Source: Chloroflexota bacterium
Lineage (GTDB): Bacteria > Chloroflexota > Anaerolineae > Fen-1058
DNA length: 11,470 nt
Assembly: GCA_016219235.1 (NCBI GenBank)
Contig: JACRBO010000883.1
Coordinates: forward strand, 1-11,470
Reading direction: 5' to 3'
A program made the position numbers and the translations under genes. Shown here one piece after another: positions 1 through 6,735 of the stretch; within the stretch, counting starts at the first letter, position 1, and every line of letters starts with the position of its first letter. The notes under the pieces were generated by a model. The model did no database searches. It was not told the origin of the DNA and saw only the letters and a list, made by a program, of their open reading frames with translations.

Positions 1-1
1 G

Positions 2-313
2 TATTTGCTCGCGCCCGCCGGCTGGACCGAGGCCCGCTGTGAGGCGTTTTTGCGCACGGTCTTTCAGACTATTGCGCCACAGTTGACCGCGCCCGCGCTG
101 GCAAAGTATCACGTGACGCAGGCGTTTATCCATCACGCGCTGGGACACCTCGATCAGGTGCGACGGCACGTGGCACGCGCCATCCGGCTGAAGCCGGGCG
201 TTGCGCGTAATCGCGGCGTCCTGTCAATTGGGCTACAAGCGGTGCTGGGGCGGCGCGTGACCGGCCGCTTGCGTCAACTGCGCCAGCGCAAGCCGGCAAC
301 TCAACCGGCGTAA
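2..313 (+). CDS. C-terminal end of a probable GT2 glycosyltransferase with TPR-like tail (5' truncated)
   Basis: The frame is open from base 2 to a TAA at 311-313, so only the last 103 residues are visible and the start lies outside the window. No catalytic domain is present. The visible part is helical: FIHHALGHLDQVRRHVARAI reads like a TPR helix pair, followed by KPG and a basic end (GRRVTGRL, RQRKPA). By eye it aligns with the last 60 or so residues of the two complete GT2 proteins downstream: G-H-x6-R-R ahead of an A-I pair, a P three residues later in the N/KP turn, then a basic L-rich helix. I therefore infer a third member of that GT2-plus-helical-tail family. Identity is modest, so another TPR-like protein is possible. 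It ends 19 nt before the next gene and probably shares its transcript. Confidence 0.5.
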   Translation, partial: YLLAPAGWTEARCEAFLRTVFQTIAPQLTAPALAKYHVTQAFIHHALGHLDQVRRHVARAIRLKPGVARNRGVLSIGLQAVLGRRVTGRLRQLRQRKPATQPA

Positions 314-332
314 TCAACACAAGGTAAGGGTA

Positions 333-1799
333 GTGAACGCTCATCAAACCAACCAGGGCCGATCGGGCCGCATAAGAATCGCCAAGGGCATTATCGGCCT
401 CACGTTGTTGATTGCTGCGCTGTTGTGGCCGCGCAGCGGTCAGGCACAACAAGCCGGTTCGCAATGGAGCCGCCCGGTCGATGCGCTCTTTGGATCGGGC
501 GCGGAGTCGGGCAGCTTTGCCGTGCAATTGTGCGATCAATATCAGGACGCTTATTTACTGGTGGCCGAGCAGTCGAACGCGGGCGCAGCGATTTTGTATC
601 GCGACGATGTCGACGGCAATTGGTCGGTGCCGCGTGACGTGATCGTGACGTCCGACGTGGTAGCCTTTGGTCTGGGAGTAACCATCGCCAATCGTGACGA
701 CAGTCTGCACGCTATCTGGATGAATCGGTACATCGCCGGCGACCTGATCTACAGCCGCGCACCGCTGAGTACGGCCGGTGATCCGCGCAGCTGGTCGTCA
801 CCGGCCACGCTGGCGAACAGCGTCGATTGGGCGGCCATTCAAGCCGATTCGTTAGGCACCGTGCACGTCGTTTACGGCGCAACCGACGCCAGCGGCCTGG
901 AACACGTCGTTTATCACATCAAAACCGAAGACAGCGGGGTGACCTGGTCTGAGCCAGCCAGTGCTTACGCCACCGTAACCGCCCTACCCTCCATCATCCG
1001 GCCGGAAATCGCCCTGGATGAGCGCAATCGGATTCATGTCGGCATGACGATCAATTCGAATGAATATGGGGCGTATTCGGAAGTGGGCTATGTGCAATCA
1101 ACCGATGGCGGCGCGACGTGGAGTACTTATAAGCCAGTCGAGACGCCGGGGGCAGCCTATCCGGGCGTAGCGTGGATTTCGCCATTTGCGTTTGGCGACG
1201 ACGAGGTGCATCTCACCTGGCACAATCCGCGCCGCATGCATACCTGGTCATTGGATGGCGGCCAGACGTGGCGCGGCCCGATCGAAATCATGCCGCTGGG
1301 CGCGGCGTTTGGCGGCCGCAATTTTCTAACGAAAGACAGCGCGGGCGTGCTGCACGTGGTCACGGCCGTGGCCGATGGCGTGTTCACGGCCAGTTGGGAT
1401 GGCGCGGAATGGGGCACACCCGAACAAATCGATACGCGCTATATCGATCCGCACGGCCAGTCGATTATGGCATGTCAGGGCAATCAACTGCACGTCACCT
1501 TCTACGATCGAACCGGCGACCATAAAATCTGGTACGCCACCCGATTGGTGAATGCCCCCCACATCGATCGGAAACCGATGCCCACCGCGACCCCGCCGGC
1601 CGCTGCGCCGGGCGCGAACACAGGCGCGGCGGCCAACAACAGCGCCGTGACCGCGGTCCCGGCGGCTGCGCTGGAAAATCTCAATCGCAGCGAACCTAAA
1701 GTAAACGATCCATTGCAACCGGTGGTGCTGCCGATTTTAGCAGTAGGAGTATTGCTGGTTGCAGTGTACGTTGTGCGCCACCACAAGGCCCGCCGATGA
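333..1799 (+). CDS. Exported BNR/Asp-box (sialidase-like) beta-propeller with C-terminal membrane anchor
   Basis: A 488-residue protein starting at GTG, with AAGG at 321-324 eight nt upstream. Residues 1-38 form a signal peptide: Arg/Lys at 10-18, hydrophobic core about 20-32, likely cleavage after GQA38. Residues 40-410 are rich in beta strands and Trp and carry three clear Asp-box motifs (S/T-x-D-x-G-x-T-W) at about 198-205, 256-263 and 306-313. Weaker copies lie near 91-98 and 354-360. This is the BNR/sialidase six-bladed propeller style. I do not see an FRIP/YRIP motif near the first strand, so sialidase activity is not supported; glycan binding or another glycosidase-like role is possible. 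An Ala/Pro/Asn-rich linker (about 412-463) leads to a membrane helix (464-481) and a basic end, RHHKARR. The expected topology is an extracytoplasmic propeller anchored by its C-terminus. Its last four bases overlap the next GT2 gene. Confidence 0.8.
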   Translation: MNAHQTNQGRSGRIRIAKGIIGLTLLIAALLWPRSGQAQQAGSQWSRPVDALFGSGAESGSFAVQLCDQYQDAYLLVAEQSNAGAAILYRDDVDGNWSVPRDVIVTSDVVAFGLGVTIANRDDSLHAIWMNRYIAGDLIYSRAPLSTAGDPRSWSSPATLANSVDWAAIQADSLGTVHVVYGATDASGLEHVVYHIKTEDSGVTWSEPASAYATVTALPSIIRPEIALDERNRIHVGMTINSNEYGAYSEVGYVQSTDGGATWSTYKPVETPGAAYPGVAWISPFAFGDDEVHLTWHNPRRMHTWSLDGGQTWRGPIEIMPLGAAFGGRNFLTKDSAGVLHVVTAVADGVFTASWDGAEWGTPEQIDTRYIDPHGQSIMACQGNQLHVTFYDRTGDHKIWYATRLVNAPHIDRKPMPTATPPAAAPGANTGAAANNSAVTAVPAAALENLNRSEPKVNDPLQPVVLPILAVGVLLVAVYVVRHHKARR

Positions 1800-2998
1800 C
1801 GGCCGTCGTCAGCATCATCATCCCCGCTTACAATCAGGCGCAGTACCTGCCGTATGCGCTGCGCAGCGCGCTGGCCCAGACGCTGACGGCGTGGGAGGCC
1901 ATCGTCGTGGACGATGGCTCGACCGACAACACGCGCGAGGTCGCGGCCAGTTTTGACGATGCGCGGATTCGCTATATTTTTCAGGCCAATCAGGGTCTAT
2001 CGGGTGCGCGCAATACGGGCGTACGGGCCGCTCAGGGTGCATACTTGGCTTTCCTGGATTCCGATGATGAGTTGACGCCGGAATTCTTGCGAGTGTGCGT
2101 TGAGGCGTTGACAGCCGATCGGGCGTTGGGGGCCGTGCATACCGCCACTCAATTCATCGATCAAGCCGGCGCCGTTTTGCCCCACGAGGATGCTCAGCCG
2201 TTAGCCGGCGAGGCGTTTCAGCATAAGTTGTGTCAGGGCGGTTTCTTTCCGCCCGTGTCCGTGATGGCGCGCGCGGATTGTGTCCGCGAGGCCGGATTAT
2301 TCGATACGACGTTGACGAGTCTGGAAGATTGGGATGTGTGGCTTAAGATCGCCCGGCGGCATCCGATGCGCGGACTGGGACAACCGCTGGTGCGGTATCG
2401 CGTGTATCCCGGCAGTATGTCGACCAATGCGCCGCGCATGCTGGCGAATCGATTGGCCGTCATTGCCAAACACGTCGGCGAACCGAGCGGCGATCCGGCG
2501 CTATGGCCGACCGAAAAACGCGAGATGTATGGTTATGCCTATCGCGCCAGCGCCTTCGAACATTTGCAGCAGCATCAAACCCACACAGCCTGGTCGCTGT
2601 TAGATAAAGCCGCGACGCTATGGCCGCCATTGCTCGATCGACTTGACACGTTCTATGAACTGGCGTGCGGCGATCAAGGCAAAGGCTTTCGCGGCGCGGC
2701 CGCCCTGCTCGACATCGAGGGTAATGGCCGCATGCTGCTGGCCTGGCTGAATGATTTGTTGTCGCGCACGCCGGCCCTGCAGGCACAGCGACGTGCGGCC
2801 AGAGGTCACGCATATGTGGCGCTGGCGATGCTGAGTGATCAGGCGGGGCGCTGGGGCCGGGCCCGGCATTATTTGTGGCAGGCCATCACGGCCAATCCAC
2901 GCCTCATCGGCTCGTCGTCGATCCGGCGGCGGCTGCTCAAACTACTGGCGCGACAACGGGTGTCCTGGCTGGCGCAGTCCGGCCCGGACAAGCGCTAA
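1796..2998 (+). CDS. GT2 family glycosyltransferase with TPR-like C-terminal domain (paralogue A)
   Basis: A 400-residue enzyme. Residues 4-230 are a GT-A fold GT2 domain, expected to transfer a sugar from a nucleotide-sugar onto a lipid-linked or glycan acceptor at the cytoplasmic face. Visible motifs are VSIIIPAYNQ at 5-14, VVDDGSTDNT at 37-46 (nucleotide binding), the metal-binding D-S-D at 88-90, and LEDWDVW at 176-182 holding the acidic pair typical of the catalytic base region. Residues about 245-385 are helical, with two TPR-like helix pairs (about 247-280 and 333-370) and a conserved FYELACGDQ segment between them. No transmembrane helix is evident, so it is probably cytoplasmic. The ATG overlaps the propeller gene's stop (ATGA at 1796-1799), and AAGG at 1785-1788 gives a 7-nt Shine-Dalgarno spacing. 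The donor sugar and linkage cannot be read from the sequence. Confidence 0.93.
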   Translation: MTAVVSIIIPAYNQAQYLPYALRSALAQTLTAWEAIVVDDGSTDNTREVAASFDDARIRYIFQANQGLSGARNTGVRAAQGAYLAFLDSDDELTPEFLRVCVEALTADRALGAVHTATQFIDQAGAVLPHEDAQPLAGEAFQHKLCQGGFFPPVSVMARADCVREAGLFDTTLTSLEDWDVWLKIARRHPMRGLGQPLVRYRVYPGSMSTNAPRMLANRLAVIAKHVGEPSGDPALWPTEKREMYGYAYRASAFEHLQQHQTHTAWSLLDKAATLWPPLLDRLDTFYELACGDQGKGFRGAAALLDIEGNGRMLLAWLNDLLSRTPALQAQRRAARGHAYVALAMLSDQAGRWGRARHYLWQAITANPRLIGSSSIRRRLLKLLARQRVSWLAQSGPDKR

Positions 2999-3046
2999 TG
3001 CGGCTGGCTACCACCGCAAGGCTCTGCACCAATGGAGAGGTCAGCG

Positions 3047-4252
3047 ATGACACCGACAGTCAGCATCATCATTCCAGCCCACAACCAGGCGCCGTATCTG
3101 GGCCAGGCGCTGCGGAGTGTGCAGGCTCAGACGTGGGCCGATTGGGAAGCGATTGTCGTGGATGACGGCTCCACCGACAACACGCGCGATGTGGCGACGA
3201 GCGTCGTCGACGCGCGAATTCGCTACGTTTATCAGGCCAATCAGGGCTTATCCGGTGCGCGCAATACAGGCGTGCGCGCCGCTGGCGGCGAGTATCTGGC
3301 CTTCCTCGACTCGGACGATGAGTTTGAGCCTGAGTTTTTGCAGGTGTGTGTGGGGGCGCTGCAGACCGATCGGACGTTGGCGGCCGTGCATACCGCCACC
3401 CGCTTCATCGATCCATGCGGCCAGAGCTTGCCGCAGACGAACATACAGGCTTTGTCGGGTGAGGCGCTCCAGCGGCAGCTGCGCCGGGGCGGCTTCTTTT
3501 CGGCGGGATCGGTGTTGGTCCGCGCGGATTGTCTGCGCGAGGCCGGCCTGTTCGACACATCGCTCACCAGTCTGGAAGACTGGGATGTATGGCTGCGTCT
3601 GGTCCAGCGGAACTCCATGCGCGGTCTGCCTCAGCCGCTAACGCGCTATCGCGTGTATCCCGGCAGCATGTCCACCAATGCGCCGCGTATGCTGGCAAAT
3701 CGATTGGCGGTTATTGCCAAGCACGTCGGCGCGCCGGACGGCGATCCGGCGGGGTGGCCGGCCGACCGGCGTGAGATGGTCGGTTACGCCTATCGCGCCA
3801 GCGCCTTTGAACATTTGCAGCAACATCAAACCGAGGCGGCCTGGGCGTTGTTGGATCAGGCGGTAGCGGCCTGGCCGCCGCTGCTCGACGAACTTGATAC
3901 CTTCTACGAACTGGCGTGCGGCGATCAGGACAAGGGTTGTCGCGGCGAAGCGGTCTCGCTCGATATCGAATGCAATGGCTGCGCCCTGCTGGAGTGGCTG
4001 GATGATTTGTTTTTGCGCACGCCAGCCCTGCGCGCGCGGCGACGCACGACCTATGGCAATGCGTATCTGGCGCTGGCGATGCTGAATGATCAGGCCGGAC
4101 ACTGGGGCCCGGCCCGGCGCAACCTGCGGCAGGCCATTACGGCCAATCCGCGCCTGCTCGGCTCACCATCAATCGTGCGGCGGCTGCTCAAACTGCTGGC
4201 AGGACAACGCCTGCGGCGCCTGATCCGATCAAACGCCAGGGGAATCGACTGA
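3047..4252 (+). CDS. GT2 family glycosyltransferase with TPR-like C-terminal domain (paralogue B)
   Basis: A 401-residue tandem paralogue of the preceding GT2. By hand count 286 of the first 388 positions are identical with no gaps (about 74%). It keeps every GT2 motif at the same numbers: VVDDGSTDNT 37-46, D-S-D 88-90, LEDWDVW 176-182. Residues 200-228 are identical in both proteins. The region around 101-160 is the most divergent part, and could be where acceptor or donor choice differs. I chose ATG 3047 rather than the in-frame ATG at 3032 because GGAGAGG at 3034-3040 sits 6 nt before 3047 and because the paralogue begins at the matching residue. The helical C-terminal half (245-388) has the same TPR-like spacing. 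It is separated from copy A by 48 nt and ends in TGAATG, directly against the next gene. Both copies look functional. Confidence 0.93.
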   Translation: MTPTVSIIIPAHNQAPYLGQALRSVQAQTWADWEAIVVDDGSTDNTRDVATSVVDARIRYVYQANQGLSGARNTGVRAAGGEYLAFLDSDDEFEPEFLQVCVGALQTDRTLAAVHTATRFIDPCGQSLPQTNIQALSGEALQRQLRRGGFFSAGSVLVRADCLREAGLFDTSLTSLEDWDVWLRLVQRNSMRGLPQPLTRYRVYPGSMSTNAPRMLANRLAVIAKHVGAPDGDPAGWPADRREMVGYAYRASAFEHLQQHQTEAAWALLDQAVAAWPPLLDELDTFYELACGDQDKGCRGEAVSLDIECNGCALLEWLDDLFLRTPALRARRRTTYGNAYLALAMLNDQAGHWGPARRNLRQAITANPRLLGSPSIVRRLLKLLAGQRLRRLIRSNARGID

Positions 4253-5491
4253 ATGCGATTATTGTTTTTATCGAACTTGTATCCACCTTATGATCGCGGC
4301 GGCCTGGAGCAACTCTGTCACGAGATGACCGCCCGGCTGCAGCAGCGCGGTCATACGGTGCGCGTGCTCACCAGCCAATACGGCGTGAACGGCCAGACGC
4401 CTCATGACCCGGCTGTGATCCGCGCGCTGTATCTGGAAGCCGACATCAACTACTATCGGCCGCTGGATTTTTTTACGCAGCGCCGCCGGCACGAAGCCGA
4501 CAACCTGAACGCCCTGCGCCGCACGATTGACGAGTTTAAGCCCGATCGGTGCGTGGTGTGGGGCATGTGGAATTTGTCGCGCGCGTTGCCACACCTGATT
4601 GAGCAGCTGTTGCCCGAGCGCGTGGCGTATTACATCGCGTCGTACTGGCCCGCCGAAGCCGATATGCACGCGCAGTACTGGAATCTGCCGGCTAACAGGT
4701 CTGTTGGCGCACTGGTCAAAGCGCCGCTGCGCGCGCTGGCGCTGGCGCAACTGAAACGCGAGAAGTATCCGCCTCAACTCCAACTCAGGCGAGTGCGCTG
4801 CGTGAGTCAATACGTGCGCGATACGCTGGTCAAGGCTGGAGCCGCGCCGCATAGCACCGGTGTCTTATTCCTCGGGATCGATCCGGAACCCTTCCTGCGC
4901 TCGATTGAGCCAGCTGCCCCGACGAGCGATGCCCCGCTGCGCTTGATCTACTTCGGCAGCCTCGTCGCCGATAAGGGCGTGCACACGGCGATTGAAGCGC
5001 TCGGCGAGTTGAAGACACGCGGCCTGGCCGATAAAGTTCACCTGACGATTGTGGGCGGTGGTCATCCTGCCTACGAAGCGCAGTTGCGCACCCTGACGAC
5101 TGAAGCGGGCCTGACGGATCGCGTCGAATTTGTGGGACGTGTGCCGCGCGCCGATGTCCCCGCATGGCTGAGCCGCAGCGACGTGTTCCTGTTCACGTCG
5201 ATCTGGGCCGAGCCGATGGCGCGCAGCGTGATGGAGGCGATGGCTGCCAGGCTGCTGGTGATCGGCAGCGAAGTGGGCGGCCAGATCGAGATGATGCAGC
5301 ATGGCCAGAATGCGCTGACGTATCAAGCGGGCGATGCGAGCGCCCTGGCGAACGTGATCGAGCTTGCCTTTAACGATCCGGCCAGGCGGGCGCGGCTGGC
5401 ACAGGCCGGACAACACATGATTCTGGAGCGCTTCACGCTGCAGCGCATGGTGACCGATTTTGAGGCGTGGCTGAACGATCTGACGGTATGA
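4253..5491 (+). CDS. GT4-type glycosyltransferase (GT-B fold), copy 1 of a related pair
   Basis: A 412-residue two-domain enzyme. The N-terminal acceptor domain opens with MRLLFLSNLYPPYDRGGLEQ, where GG at 16-17 is the glycine-rich loop common in GT4. The C-terminal donor domain starts near residue 225 and has the expected strand-helix order: IYFGSLVADKG, LTIVGGG, VEFVGRV, then the E-x7-E motif with E320 and E328 (EPMARSVME). GT4 enzymes are retaining transferases that use nucleotide-sugars. Two departures from the usual pattern are visible. The Arg normally found in the GR-x4-KG phosphate-binding motif is Ser236 (Lys241 is kept), and the usual NG(V/I)D turn reads LGID. It follows the GT2 stop with no gap (TGAATG, stop at 4250-4252); AGGGGA at 4238-4243 is a plausible Shine-Dalgarno site. 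It overlaps the next gene by ATGA. Confidence 0.9.
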   Translation: MRLLFLSNLYPPYDRGGLEQLCHEMTARLQQRGHTVRVLTSQYGVNGQTPHDPAVIRALYLEADINYYRPLDFFTQRRRHEADNLNALRRTIDEFKPDRCVVWGMWNLSRALPHLIEQLLPERVAYYIASYWPAEADMHAQYWNLPANRSVGALVKAPLRALALAQLKREKYPPQLQLRRVRCVSQYVRDTLVKAGAAPHSTGVLFLGIDPEPFLRSIEPAAPTSDAPLRLIYFGSLVADKGVHTAIEALGELKTRGLADKVHLTIVGGGHPAYEAQLRTLTTEAGLTDRVEFVGRVPRADVPAWLSRSDVFLFTSIWAEPMARSVMEAMAARLLVIGSEVGGQIEMMQHGQNALTYQAGDASALANVIELAFNDPARRARLAQAGQHMILERFTLQRMVTDFEAWLNDLTV

Positions 5492-6732
5492 AAATCCTAT
5501 TCATCAGCAATTACTATCCGCCGTACGAAGTGGGCGGCTACGAGCAGTTGTGCCGCGATGTGGCCGATCGGCTGGCCGCGCGCGGGCATTCGATTCGCGT
5601 GCTGACCACGACGTTTGGCCTCGAACGCGGACTGCATACCGCCGACGCATCGATTCAGCGCGGGCTGCGCTTTGTGCCCGATTACAATGCCAGACTCAGC
5701 GCGGGGCTGCAATTCTTCCTAACGCGCCGTCGGGACGAGCTGCACAATCGGGCGTGTTTACGGACGCAAATTCGTGACTTTGAGCCAGACATGGTCTTCA
5801 TCTGGAATATGCACGGGCTGCCAAAGTCGATCGCGCTTGAAGCGGAATCAGCCGGCGCGGCCGTGGCCTATTGGCTGGCGGGTGAATCGCCGGCCGAGCC
5901 TGATGAATTCGAGCACTACTGGCGACGCATCGGGCGCTCGCCAATTGCCAGGCTTGGCAAAGGGTTGGCGGGCAGGTTGGCGCTGGCGATGATACGCGCC
6001 GAAGGCCAACCGCGCCCGCGCCTGGATCACGTTGGCATCGTCAGCGAATATCTGCGCCAACAGGGCCTTGAAGCCGGGACCTTGCCACCACAGACGCAGG
6101 TGATTTACAACGGGGTTGAACTCCACCTGTTTCAACACGCGATCCGCGCGCAACTTACCGGCCCGCTGACGATTCTGCAAGCGGGCCGGGTCAGCGCCGA
6201 TAAGGGCACGCATACGACGATAGAAGCGATTGGGCGATTGGCGCAACAAGACGTGACGAATGTCCGATTGATCGTGGCCGGTTCAGGCCCGACCGATTAC
6301 GCCGAGCGACTGCGGCAGATCGTAGCGCAGTACGGGATCGCCGAGCGTGTGACGTTTCTGGGCTGGCAGCCGCGCGAACAGATGCCGTCGATCATGGCGC
6401 AGAGTCACGTGTTGGTGCTGCCGACCGAAAATCAAGAGCCGTTTGCGCGCGTGGTGTTGGAAGCGATGGCGAACGGCCTGACGGTCATTAGTACGTTGAC
6501 AGGCGGCACGGGCGAAATTGTGAAGCACGGCGAAACGGGTCTGACGTTTCCGGCCGGCGACAGCGCCGCACTGGCACAGCAGATCAAGCAGCTCGCGGAC
6601 GATCCGGCGTTGCGTATCAAGTTAGCCGAGTGCGGACAAGCGCTAGTGCTGGAAAATTTCAGCCTTGATCGCATGGTCGAAAACTGCGAGCGGTTGTTAA
6701 TCGAAGCACAAGTCGATCGAGGGCGGGGCTAG
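5488..6732 (+). CDS. GT4-type glycosyltransferase (GT-B fold), copy 2 of a related pair
   Basis: A 414-residue enzyme. I chose ATG 5488, which forms an ATGA overlap with the previous stop, over an in-frame ATG 21 nt upstream at 5467. The chosen start gives MKILFISNYYPPYEVGGYEQ, which lines up with the previous gene's N-terminus. The two proteins are clearly related through both domains, including PPY-x2-GG-x-EQLC, a TRRR/QRRR segment near residue 80 and a shared W-rich segment near 130-150. Here the donor-site motifs are canonical: AGRVSADKG with R234 and K239, YNGVE, and E-x7-E at E317 and E325 (EPFARVVLE). A typical retaining, nucleotide-sugar-dependent GT4 enzyme is expected, peripheral at the inner membrane. 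The sugar specificity cannot be told. The protein ends in a basic DRGRG tail, three nt before the next gene. Confidence 0.92.
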   Translation: MKILFISNYYPPYEVGGYEQLCRDVADRLAARGHSIRVLTTTFGLERGLHTADASIQRGLRFVPDYNARLSAGLQFFLTRRRDELHNRACLRTQIRDFEPDMVFIWNMHGLPKSIALEAESAGAAVAYWLAGESPAEPDEFEHYWRRIGRSPIARLGKGLAGRLALAMIRAEGQPRPRLDHVGIVSEYLRQQGLEAGTLPPQTQVIYNGVELHLFQHAIRAQLTGPLTILQAGRVSADKGTHTTIEAIGRLAQQDVTNVRLIVAGSGPTDYAERLRQIVAQYGIAERVTFLGWQPREQMPSIMAQSHVLVLPTENQEPFARVVLEAMANGLTVISTLTGGTGEIVKHGETGLTFPAGDSAALAQQIKQLADDPALRIKLAECGQALVLENFSLDRMVENCERLLIEAQVDRGRG

Positions 6733-6735
6733 GCC

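Noticed and set aside
3012..3024. Resemblance of the spacer before GT2 copy B to the end of the propeller gene (1779-1791, 11 of 13 bases)
   Set aside because: It would suggest the duplicated unit included the propeller's tail, but the match is too short, is offset relative to the start codons and does not extend on either side.
3032..3046. Upstream ATG for GT2 paralogue B
   Set aside because: The GGAGAGG ribosome binding sequence lies downstream of this ATG and fits the ATG at 3047, which also matches the paralogue's first residue.
4468..4474. Run of seven Ts in the first GT4 gene as a phase-variation tract
   Set aside because: Seven bases is short for slipped-strand switching, and the tract encodes a Phe-Phe pair that is also present in the related gene without the run.
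4268..5416. Long open frames on the - strand (4268-4852, 4865-5416), and similar ones at 3638-4102 and 7873-8406
   Set aside because: They lie opposite well-supported genes, have no recognisable domains and Arg/Gln/His-rich compositions typical of shadow frames in GC-rich DNA.
5467..5487. Upstream ATG for the second GT4 gene of the pair
   Set aside because: It would add seven residues overlapping the previous gene; ATG 5488 forms an ATGA junction and matches the related gene's N-terminus.
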